A DNA stretch of 6,420 bases. Origin: VGEM01 sp033764265 (lineage in GTDB: Bacteria > Pseudomonadota > Alphaproteobacteria > Rhodospirillales > Rhodospirillaceae). How positions within the stretch are numbered: position 1 is the first letter of the stretch; each line of letters opens with the position of its first letter. Both the position numbers and the translations under genes were made by a program. The stretch covers positions 1-6,420 of the forward strand of contig JANRJB010000212.1 of the NCBI GenBank assembly GCA_033764265.1. The letters run 5' to 3'. The notes under the pieces are model-generated. The model did not search any database, was not told where the DNA came from, and saw nothing but the letters and a program-made list of their open reading frames with translations. Below, piece after piece: positions 1 to 6,420 of the stretch.

Positions 1-1572
1 GCGATGGCCCATGGGTATGCCAAGGCCGCGCTCAAGCCCATGGCGTTCATGGCCCACGGCACCGTCGGCCTGCAGCACGCCGCCATGGCGCTGTACAACG
101 CCTGGTGCGACCGCGCGCCCGTCATCGGCATCCTCGGCAACGTTGTCGACGGCGTGAAACGCCGGCCGGGCGTCGAGTGGCTGCACACCGCGCAGGACCC
201 CGTCGCCATCGTGCGCGACTTCGTCAAATGGGACGACCAGCCCGGCTCGCTGCAGCACTTCGCGGAATCCATGGTGCGGGGCGTCAAGATCGCCATGACC
301 CCGCCGATGGCGCCGGTGCTGATCGTCGCCGACGGCGACCTGCAGGAAGAAGCGATTCACGACGAAGCCGCGCTGTCGATCCCGCGCCTGTCGCCGGCCG
401 CCCCGCCTCAGGGCGAGGCGGGCGCGGTGCGGGACGCCGCGCGGCTGCTGGTCGCGGCCGAGAACCCGGTGATTGTCGCCGACCGCGCCGCGCGCACGCC
501 GGCGGGCGTGGCCCTCTTGATCGAACTGGCCGAGGCGCTGGGCGCGGCGGTGGTCGATCAGGGTGGGCGGATGAACTTTCCGACGACGCATCCCTTGTCG
601 GCGTCCGACCGGGCCGGCGCGGCGATCCGCGGCGCCGATGTCATCCTGGGGCTGGAACTCACCGACTTCTGGGGCACGGTCAACGAGTACATCGACAACA
701 TCGAGCGCAGCTACGGCCCGCGCATCAAGCCGGACACCAGGCTGATCGGCATTCACTCGGTCGACCTGTATATGAAGTCCAACTACCAGGACTTCCAACG
801 CTATCAGCCGGTGGATATCGCCATGGCCGCGGACGCCGAGGCGACGCTGCCGGCCTTGATCGACGCGGTGCGCGCGGCGATGACGGCCGCGCGCCGATCC
901 GCCGCCAAGGCGCGCGCGGAGAAGATCGCCGCCGACCGCGCCGAGGCGCGCGCGACGTTGCGCGACAACGCCCGCTATGGCTGGGACGCGCGCCCGATCA
1001 GCACCGCGCGGCTGGCGGCGGAACTGTGGGCGGTGATCAAGGACACGGACTGGGCGCTGGTCGGCACCGACGGCGGCATCAGTGCCTGGCCGCGCCGGCT
1101 GTGGAACTTCGACAAGCACTATCAATTCCTGGGCGGTTCGGGCGGCGCGGGCGTTGGCTACGGGCTGGCTGCCGCCGTGGGCGCGGCGCTGGCCAATCGC
1201 GACCTGGGGCGGCTGTCGGTGAATATCCAGAGCGACGGCGACCTGATGTACGCGCCCGGCGCCTTGTGGACGGCGGTGCATCACAAGATCCCGCTCTTGA
1301 CGGTGATGCACAACAACCGCGCCTACCACCAGGAGGTCATGCACATCCAGCGCATGGCGCTGCGACTGCAGCGCGGCATCGACCGCGCGCACATCGGCAC
1401 GATCATCGACAATCCGCCGATCGACTACGCCAAGCTGGCGCAGTCCATGGGCATGTGGGCCGAGGGTCCGGTCACCGATCCGGCCGAGTTGGGTGCGGCC
1501 CTGCGCCGCGCCCTCGATGTGGTCAAGACCGGCGCGCCGGCGCTGGTCGACGTTGTCACCCAGCCGCGCTGA
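1..1572 (+). CDS. ThDP-dependent enzyme, acetolactate synthase-like, 5'-truncated by window edge
   Basis: The open frame enters at base 1 and ends at TGA 1570-1572, giving about 523 codons. Family members usually run 550-600 residues, so roughly 40-60 N-terminal residues are missing; the ATG at 4 is internal, not the start. Three domains are visible, in codons counted from base 1. A pyrimidine-binding domain spans about 1-125, starting at the GYAKA stretch that normally follows the catalytic Glu, which lies off-window. A middle Rossmann-like domain spans about 140-290. After an Ala/Arg-rich helical linker, the diphosphate-binding domain spans about 334-523. The ThDP/Mg motif is SDGD at 1231-1242, with the paired Asn at 1312-1317; the usual first Gly of GDG is Ser. 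The family includes acetolactate synthase, oxalyl-CoA decarboxylase, benzoylformate decarboxylase and sulfoacetaldehyde acetyltransferase. Substrate cannot be assigned. It is expected to be cytoplasmic and cotranscribed with the cytochrome gene 11 bp downstream. Confidence 0.9.
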   Translation, partial: AMAHGYAKAALKPMAFMAHGTVGLQHAAMALYNAWCDRAPVIGILGNVVDGVKRRPGVEWLHTAQDPVAIVRDFVKWDDQPGSLQHFAESMVRGVKIAMTPPMAPVLIVADGDLQEEAIHDEAALSIPRLSPAAPPQGEAGAVRDAARLLVAAENPVIVADRAARTPAGVALLIELAEALGAAVVDQGGRMNFPTTHPLSASDRAGAAIRGADVILGLELTDFWGTVNEYIDNIERSYGPRIKPDTRLIGIHSVDLYMKSNYQDFQRYQPVDIAMAADAEATLPALIDAVRAAMTAARRSAAKARAEKIAADRAEARATLRDNARYGWDARPISTARLAAELWAVIKDTDWALVGTDGGISAWPRRLWNFDKHYQFLGGSGGAGVGYGLAAAVGAALANRDLGRLSVNIQSDGDLMYAPGALWTAVHHKIPLLTVMHNNRAYHQEVMHIQRMALRLQRGIDRAHIGTIIDNPPIDYAKLAQSMGMWAEGPVTDPAELGAALRRALDVVKTGAPALVDVVTQPR

Positions 1573-1573
1573 C

Positions 1574-1578
1574 GGAGG
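1574..1578 (+). promoter_or_regulatory. Shine-Dalgarno site of the cytochrome c gene
   Basis: GGAGG lies five bases before the ATG at 1584, inside the 11-bp gap after the ThDP-enzyme stop. It supports that start and suggests efficient independent translation initiation within the operon. Confidence 0.75.
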
Positions 1579-1583
1579 CGGAG

Positions 1584-1919
1584 ATGAAGCTGCTGATGGC
1601 CTTGCTCGCCGCCGTCCCTGTCCTCGCCGCCCCGGCCCTCGCCGCCGAAGGCTCCGCCCAACGCGGCGCTGAGTTGTACGTGACGGTGGGCTGTTACCAG
1701 TGCCACGGCTATGCCGCGCAAGGCGGTGCCGCCGGCCCGCGCCTGGCGCCGGACCCGTTGCCGTTCGCGGCGTTTGAGTCGTTTGTGCGCACGACGGATC
1801 AGATCATGCCGCCCTACACGCTGCACGCCCTGCCGGCGCGGGACATGGCCGACATCTACGCCTTCCTGCTGACGATCCCCGAACCGCCCAAGGAGATTCC
1901 GCTGTTGTCGGCTGAATGA
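1584..1919 (+). CDS. small exported class I cytochrome c
   Basis: This encodes a 111-residue single-haem cytochrome c that probably carries electrons in the periplasm. Residues 1-21 are a signal peptide: a short Lys-containing N-terminus, a hydrophobic Leu/Ala core, and an Ala-Leu-Ala cleavage site near residue 20. The haem-binding motif CYQCH is at residues 37-41, with His41 as proximal ligand. Met75, in IMPPY, is the likely sixth ligand. The C-terminal helix around residues 87-97 (DMADIYAFLLT) is typical of class I cytochromes. The start is supported by GGAGG at 1574-1578, five bases before the ATG, and by the signal peptide. The gene lies 11 bp after the ThDP-enzyme stop, so the two should share a transcript. 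The mature protein should sit across the membrane from the ThDP enzyme, so direct electron transfer between them is not expected. Its redox partner is unknown. Confidence 0.93.
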   Translation: MKLLMALLAAVPVLAAPALAAEGSAQRGAELYVTVGCYQCHGYAAQGGAAGPRLAPDPLPFAAFESFVRTTDQIMPPYTLHALPARDMADIYAFLLTIPEPPKEIPLLSAE

Positions 1920-3065
<1,146 letters not shown>

Positions 3066-3070
3066 GGGAA

Positions 3071-3075
3071 CTCCT
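3071..3075 (-). promoter_or_regulatory. Shine-Dalgarno site fixing the acyl-CoA dehydrogenase start
   Basis: On the minus strand AGGAG sits five bases before the ATG at 3065. It decides between this start and an in-frame ATG 27 codons upstream at 3146. The extension from 3146 would be Gly/Pro/Ala-rich and unlike the family. Confidence 0.8.
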
Positions 3076-3103
3076 GGCCGAATGTCGCCCGCTTCTATCC
3101 CGC

Positions 3104-3117
3104 CGCCGCCGGCGGCG
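3104..3117. repeat. 14-bp perfect GC palindrome
   Basis: CGCCGCCGGCGGCG reads identically on both strands, 39 bases upstream of the acyl-CoA dehydrogenase ATG. It could be an operator or a leader stem. In DNA this GC-rich, a CGC/CCG-repeat palindrome can also arise by chance. Confidence 0.5.
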
Positions 3118-3120
3118 TCG

Positions 3121-3149
3121 ATGCCGGGCCGCGCCGGCCCCGGCATTTT
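3121..3149 (+). terminator. candidate hairpin followed by a T tract
   Basis: ATGCCGGGCC (3121-3130) pairs with GGCCCCGGCAT (3136-3146), with one bulged base and a five-base loop. TTT follows at 3147-3149, after the T that ends the stem. Read rightward, it looks like a short-tailed intrinsic terminator. No sense gene ends just before it; the gene to its left runs the other way. It might block antisense read-through toward the nitrilase gene, or be a leader structure of the leftward transcript. The T tract is short. Confidence 0.35.
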
Positions 3150-3264
3150 CCATCAATGCGCAGGGCGGTCCAGGCCGGAACGGCGCGCGCCCTGGGCGCG
3201 GGCTGGCATATCGCGGGGCTTGGCGGCAATCTAAGGCCCCTTCCGTTCGGACCCCAGACCCGCC

Positions 3265-5115
3265 ATGCGTTGCGAGATTGCGTGTATCCCCATCGGCGCG
3301 AGGGCCGCGCGCGCGCCCGGCCACATCGCCGCCAACGCGGCCCGCGCCGCCGCGGCGGTGGCGTCCCTGGCGCGGCGGCTGACCAACCTGAAGATCGCGG
3401 TGTTGCCCCAGGGCGTGCTGAGCGGCGGCGGCGAGATGCACCCGACCAAGGCCGATCTTGAACCGCTTGCGCGGGCCGCCGCCGATGCAGGCCTGTATCT
3501 GGCGCTGGCCGACCGCTTCGACGACGGCCTGTTCGGCCTCGTCATCGGGCCCACCGGCGCGATCCTCGCCCGCCAGCCCAGCATCACAGAAGGCGTCGGC
3601 GCGGCTGAGGTGACGGTGGTCTCAACACCGTTCGGCGAATTGGCCTGCCTGCCGGGCGAGGACGTGGCCTTCGCCGAGTACGCGCGGCTGGCGGTGTTCA
3701 AGGGCGCGGAAATCGTGCTCAACCCCACCTTCGAGTTTGCCGATCAGCGCACTGGCGCGCGCCACCTGCTGCGCGGCGCGCGCAGCTGGGAAAACTTCGT
3801 GATCCTGGCTTCGGCCGGGCTGGGCGCCGTGCTGGGCGACGACGGCCTGCCCGACGCGGCCGCGAGCGGCACCGGTCACGCCGAAATCCGCAACTTCAGC
3901 GCCGAGATGCTGGCGTCCGGCCAAGGCCAGGCCTGCTCGGCGGTGATCGACGTGGCCGCGTTGCGCCGACGCCGCGACGACCCGTGGATCAACTATCCGG
4001 CGCAGTTGCGCAGCGCGCTTTATGCCGAATTCTACGACCGCGCGGCGCGCGCACCGCGACCGCTCGAGACCCGCGCCGACGGCCCGGTCTACGACGTGCT
4101 GATGATGCAGGTGTGCGAGAAGTTCACCGGGCCGCTGGAGACCCGCGAGCGCATCATCAACGAGAACCTCGACAACGCATTGTCCATCGCGCGCGGGTTC
4201 GCCGCCAAGCCGACCACGAAGCTGGTGGTGTTCCCGGAATTCTTCCTGCAAGGCTCGCCGCCCGGAACGCTCGACTACTGGGAGAAAGCCGGCATCCGCA
4301 TCCCCGGCCCGGAAACCGAACGGCTCGCCGCCTTTGCCCGGGATTGCCAGGTTTACGTCTGCGGCGCGGTGCTGGAGTACGACCCCGACTGGCCGCGGCG
4401 CTACTTCAACACCTCGATCGTCATCGCGCCGTCTGGCGAGATCGTGCTGCGCTATCGCAAGCTGCAATGCGCCGATTTGCAGGGCCTGCTCAACGTCACG
4501 ACGCCCGGCAACATCTACTCCGCCTACGTGCAGCGCTACGGCATGGACGCGCTGATCCCGGTGGTCGACACGCCGATCGGCAAGCTCGGCACCGCCATCT
4601 GCTTCGATTCCAACTGGCCGGAGCTGTGGCGCACGATGGCCCTGAAGGGCGCCGAGGTGATCTGCAACCCGACCTCGGAGATTCACAGCGATCGCGTGCA
4701 GCACTGGTACGCCGCCAAGCGCGCCCACGCCGCCGAGAACATGGTCTACGTCGCCTCCGCCAACGCCGGCGCCGAGCAGTTCATGGAGAGCAGGCCCATA
4801 ACGAGTATGAACCGCGGCCACTCGTGCCTGATCGACTATCACGGCAACCTGGCCGCCCACGCCGACGGACCCGGCATCGTGCCGCTGGTGGGCCGGATCG
4901 ACCTGGGCGTGTTGCGCCGGGCGCGCGCGACGCTGGCCGAGAACGCGCTGGCCCGCTTCCGCCCCGAGGCGGTGGCGCAGGCCTATCGCGACTACCCTGG
5001 CTTCCCGCTCGACTGTTTCCTCGCGGCACCGATGGAAAAGGCCGCCGAAGGGCCGCCGCTGGTCCGTCGGCAGATCGAACGGCTGAAGGCGGCAGGGGTT
5101 TACAGATCTTCGTAA
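3265..5115 (+). CDS. tandem nitrilase-superfamily protein: inactive-looking N-terminal domain fused to active C-terminal carbon-nitrogen hydrolase
   Basis: This 616-residue protein carries two nitrilase-fold domains; single-domain members are usually 260-370 residues. The second domain (about 275-553) has the full triad: Glu325 in VVFPEFF, Lys399 in LRYRKL and Cys446 in TAICFDSNWPE. It should hydrolyse a nitrile, amide or carbamoyl C-N bond in the cytoplasm. The first domain (about 1-236) keeps the fold's landmarks: beta-1 (RCEIACIPIG), GPTGAI, TPFGEL, KGAEIVLNPT, ENFVILAS and VIDVAALRRR. Its triad positions are Gln49, no Lys (Ser106 or Gln104 by alignment) and Gly131. It therefore looks non-catalytic, perhaps structural or regulatory. 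A tail of about 60 residues follows domain 2. ATG 3265 is the only plausible start: an in-frame TAA lies at 3232-3234, the next Met is residue 58, and the frame begins at beta-1. No good Shine-Dalgarno site precedes it. The exact substrate is unknown. Confidence 0.9.
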   Translation: MRCEIACIPIGARAARAPGHIAANAARAAAAVASLARRLTNLKIAVLPQGVLSGGGEMHPTKADLEPLARAAADAGLYLALADRFDDGLFGLVIGPTGAILARQPSITEGVGAAEVTVVSTPFGELACLPGEDVAFAEYARLAVFKGAEIVLNPTFEFADQRTGARHLLRGARSWENFVILASAGLGAVLGDDGLPDAAASGTGHAEIRNFSAEMLASGQGQACSAVIDVAALRRRRDDPWINYPAQLRSALYAEFYDRAARAPRPLETRADGPVYDVLMMQVCEKFTGPLETRERIINENLDNALSIARGFAAKPTTKLVVFPEFFLQGSPPGTLDYWEKAGIRIPGPETERLAAFARDCQVYVCGAVLEYDPDWPRRYFNTSIVIAPSGEIVLRYRKLQCADLQGLLNVTTPGNIYSAYVQRYGMDALIPVVDTPIGKLGTAICFDSNWPELWRTMALKGAEVICNPTSEIHSDRVQHWYAAKRAHAAENMVYVASANAGAEQFMESRPITSMNRGHSCLIDYHGNLAAHADGPGIVPLVGRIDLGVLRRARATLAENALARFRPEAVAQAYRDYPGFPLDCFLAAPMEKAAEGPPLVRRQIERLKAAGVYRSS

Positions 5116-5126
5116 TCGTCTGATTA
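5113..5126. repeat. small AT-rich inverted repeat overlapping the nitrilase stop codon
   Basis: TAATC (5113-5117) and GATTA (5122-5126) are perfect inverted arms around a four-base loop, starting on the TAA stop codon. The stem is too weak for a standard terminator, though scattered T runs follow (5136-5139, 5143-5146). It could be an operator-like site at the edge of an AT-rich island. Confidence 0.35.
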
Positions 5127-5242
5127 GATTGGTACTTTTCGATTTTGCGACTCGGGCCGCGTGGTGGAATGCGCAGCCGCCACGGCTTGCGGCGCACCGG
5201 CCCCTCGCCCACGCTGCGCCGGTGGTTCGGGGGAGTTTCAAC
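5116..5242 (+). promoter_or_regulatory. 127-bp gap before the amidohydrolase gene, likely leader or promoter region
   Basis: The first ~35 bases are strikingly AT-rich for this window. The rest is GC-rich with overlapping inverted repeats: AGCCG/CGGCT at 5175-5187, GGCGCA (5191-5196) with TGCGCC (5215-5220), and CACCGG (5195-5200) with CCGGTG (5219-5224). The last two pairs share bases and are mutually exclusive. The gap is long enough for a separate promoter, but no clear -35/-10 pair is visible; read-through from the nitrilase gene is equally possible. Confidence 0.35.
5229..5235 (+). promoter_or_regulatory. Shine-Dalgarno site of the amidohydrolase gene
   Basis: GGGGGAG lies seven bases before the ATG at 5243. 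Together with the signal peptide that follows, it fixes this start. Confidence 0.75.
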
Positions 5243-6420
5243 ATGATCTCAGCTGTATGGCGCGGGCGCGTTTTGATCCGCGCGGGCTTGGCGTGTGCGC
5301 TGGCGGCCGGCGTCGCGGCGACGGCGCGGGCCGATCTGGTGGTCCGCAACGTCACGCTTTACGACGGCACCGGCGCACCAGCACGTACAAACGTCGACGT
5401 GCTGGTGACCGGCGACAAGATCGCGCAAATCGGCGCGAACATCGCCGCGCCTGCGTCGGCCAAGGTGATCGACGGTCGTGGCAAGTACCTGATACCGGGC
5501 CTGGTCGAATCCCATATGCATCTGCCCGGCGGCCAGTCGGGCAACGTCAACAATCCGTCCGAACGCCGGCTGGTGATGGATAAGCCGCTCGGCCTGAAGT
5601 ACCTGCACGGCTACCTTTACGCCGGCGTGACCACGGTGTTCGATTCGTCCAACAACACCGACTACATCTTCGCCATGCGCGACGACGAGCAGGCCGGCCG
5701 CATGCTGTCGCCGCGCATTTTCGGCGGCGGCGGCATCGTCACGGTGCCCGGCGGGTACGCGGTCGGACCGGCGTCGCTGCTGATGCGCACCTGGGAGCAG
5801 ACCAAGGCCGACCTGGACGCGCGCATCGCCCGCAAGCCCGACATGATCAAGTTCGCCGTCGACCGCCAGGGCGTCGGCGCCCAGCGCACGCTGGCCGAGG
5901 TGCCGATGGATCTGTTCGGCAAGGCGATCGCCCACTTGAACGCCAACGGCGTGCGCTCGACCGTGCATATCGCCGCCGAACAGGATGCGCTGGCGGTGAT
6001 CGACGCGGGCGCGACGGCGCTTGCCCATCCGGTCTGGCGCTCCACCGCCAACGACGCCTTCGTCAAGGCCGCGGTCGAGCGCAAGATCCCCATCTCCACC
6101 ACGCTGACCTACTTCGGCCTGATCGCGCGCATGACCAAGGACGTGTCGTTCTTCGACGACGAGCTGTGGACCGCCATTGTCGAGCCCGAGGAACTGGAGT
6201 TGCAGAAGACCGAGGAACGCGAACGCTACGTCACCGGCGGCATGGGGCCGATGATGGCGCTGGTGTCGCCCTATGCCATGAGGAACGTGGCGCGGCTGCA
6301 CCAGGCCGGCGCGATCCTGGCGCTGGGCACCGACCGCCGCCACCCGCCGGCGGTGCACATGGAACTGGAACTGCTGGCCGAGGCCGGTATTTCGCCGTTC
6401 GATTGCATCCGCATCGCCAC
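5243..6420 (+). CDS. exported metal-dependent amidohydrolase (imidazolonepropionase-like), 3'-truncated by window edge
   Basis: The frame is open from ATG 5243 to the window end (392 full codons) with no stop. Residues 1-30 are a signal peptide: Arg-rich N-terminus, hydrophobic Ala/Leu/Gly core and an Ala-Arg-Ala cleavage site before Asp31, so the enzyme should be periplasmic or secreted. The N-terminal beta-sandwich strand LVVRNVTLYDGTG and the barrel entry LIPGLVESHMH are typical of the amidohydrolase superfamily. A full set of metal ligands is visible: His91 and His93 (HMH), Lys203 in DMIKF (probably carboxylated), His242, His262 and Asp364 in LGTD. HMELELLAEAGIS (372-384) matches imidazolonepropionase- and Xaa-Pro-dipeptidase-like members, which hydrolyse cyclic amides or peptide-like bonds. 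Most members exceed 400 residues, so only the C-terminal end is missing. The substrate cannot be read. It follows the nitrilase gene by 127 bp on the same strand. Confidence 0.92.
   Translation, partial: MISAVWRGRVLIRAGLACALAAGVAATARADLVVRNVTLYDGTGAPARTNVDVLVTGDKIAQIGANIAAPASAKVIDGRGKYLIPGLVESHMHLPGGQSGNVNNPSERRLVMDKPLGLKYLHGYLYAGVTTVFDSSNNTDYIFAMRDDEQAGRMLSPRIFGGGGIVTVPGGYAVGPASLLMRTWEQTKADLDARIARKPDMIKFAVDRQGVGAQRTLAEVPMDLFGKAIAHLNANGVRSTVHIAAEQDALAVIDAGATALAHPVWRSTANDAFVKAAVERKIPISTTLTYFGLIARMTKDVSFFDDELWTAIVEPEELELQKTEERERYVTGGMGPMMALVSPYAMRNVARLHQAGAILALGTDRRHPPAVHMELELLAEAGISPFDCIRIA

Larger units (their letters stand above)
3066..3264. promoter_or_regulatory. divergent intergenic region between acyl-CoA dehydrogenase and nitrilase genes
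   Basis: These 199 bases separate two genes transcribed away from each other, so promoters for both should lie here. I could not identify convincing -35/-10 pairs. The region is strongly GC-rich and holds a 14-bp perfect palindrome (3104-3117), a long hairpin followed by T residues (3121-3149), and a weaker interrupted inverted repeat: GGGGCTT at 3215-3221 with AAGGCCCC at 3233-3240. No credible small gene is seen. A shared regulator binding between the genes is possible but not shown. Confidence 0.5.

Noticed and set aside
105..1580. Arg-rich open frame on the plus strand overlapping the ThDP enzyme and continuing in frame into the cytochrome
   Set aside because: Only the part from ATG 1584 makes sense, with a ribosome site, signal peptide and haem motif. 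The upstream part is an out-of-frame reading of the ThDP gene and not a fusion partner.
3066..3146. 27-codon N-terminal extension of the acyl-CoA dehydrogenase from ATG 3146
   Set aside because: The extension is Gly/Pro/Ala-rich, overlaps the palindromes, and lacks family similarity. ATG 3065 has a good AGGAG site and begins where the family begins.
5129..5134. TTGGTA as a -35 promoter element upstream of the amidohydrolase
   Set aside because: No plausible -10 hexamer lies 16-18 bases downstream; the sequence there is CTCGGGCC-like.
5285..5300. Possible lipoprotein signal at Leu-Ala-Cys (Cys18) of the amidohydrolase
   Set aside because: The -3 residue is Gly rather than Leu, and the Cys lies inside the hydrophobic core with a better Ala-X-Ala cleavage site at residue 30.
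3622..5355. Long open frame of 577 codons on the minus strand opposite the nitrilase gene
   Set aside because: Its product is Arg/Ala/Gly/His-rich with no domain pattern, while the opposite strand has clear nitrilase motifs throughout. Such antisense frames are common in GC-rich DNA.
5249..6358. Open frame of 369 codons on the minus strand opposite the amidohydrolase
   Set aside because: It is His/Arg/Gly-rich with no recognisable motifs. The plus strand encodes a complete set of amidohydrolase metal ligands with a signal peptide and ribosome site.

Overview
The window is 6.4 kb of GC-rich DNA, with G or C at most third codon positions and long spurious open frames on the opposite strand. 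That base composition and the gene types suggest a metabolically versatile high-GC proteobacterium, perhaps an alphaproteobacterium. This is an inference; there is no rRNA or other taxonomic marker. I see no tRNA, CRISPR array, insertion sequence or phage gene. No gene-free stretch exceeds 200 bases.

Layout: (1) Bases 1-1572 (+) hold the 3'-most ~523 codons of an acetolactate synthase-like thiamine diphosphate (ThDP) enzyme, cut off by the left edge just after where the catalytic Glu should lie. (2) Eleven bases later, 1584-1919 (+) encodes a small exported class I cytochrome c, almost certainly in the same operon. (3) Bases 1920-3065 (-) encode an acyl-CoA dehydrogenase of the long-chain (ACADL) type; its stop codon abuts the cytochrome stop with no base between. 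(4) Bases 3066-3264 are a divergent intergenic region rich in GC palindromes. (5) Bases 3265-5115 (+) encode a 616-residue protein with two nitrilase-fold domains in tandem. The second has the full Glu-Lys-Cys triad; the first has lost all three residues. (6) A 127-bp gap with a small AT-rich island follows. (7) Bases 5243-6420 (+) encode an exported, metal-dependent amidohydrolase that runs off the right edge.

How they may work together: a carboligase/lyase-type ThDP enzyme, an acyl-CoA dehydrogenase, a carbon-nitrogen hydrolase and an exported amidohydrolase fit a catabolic neighbourhood for a nitrogen-containing or acyl substrate. Nothing in the sequence fixes the substrate, and the two strands need not belong to one pathway. 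The most notable item is the fused pseudo-nitrilase/nitrilase protein.
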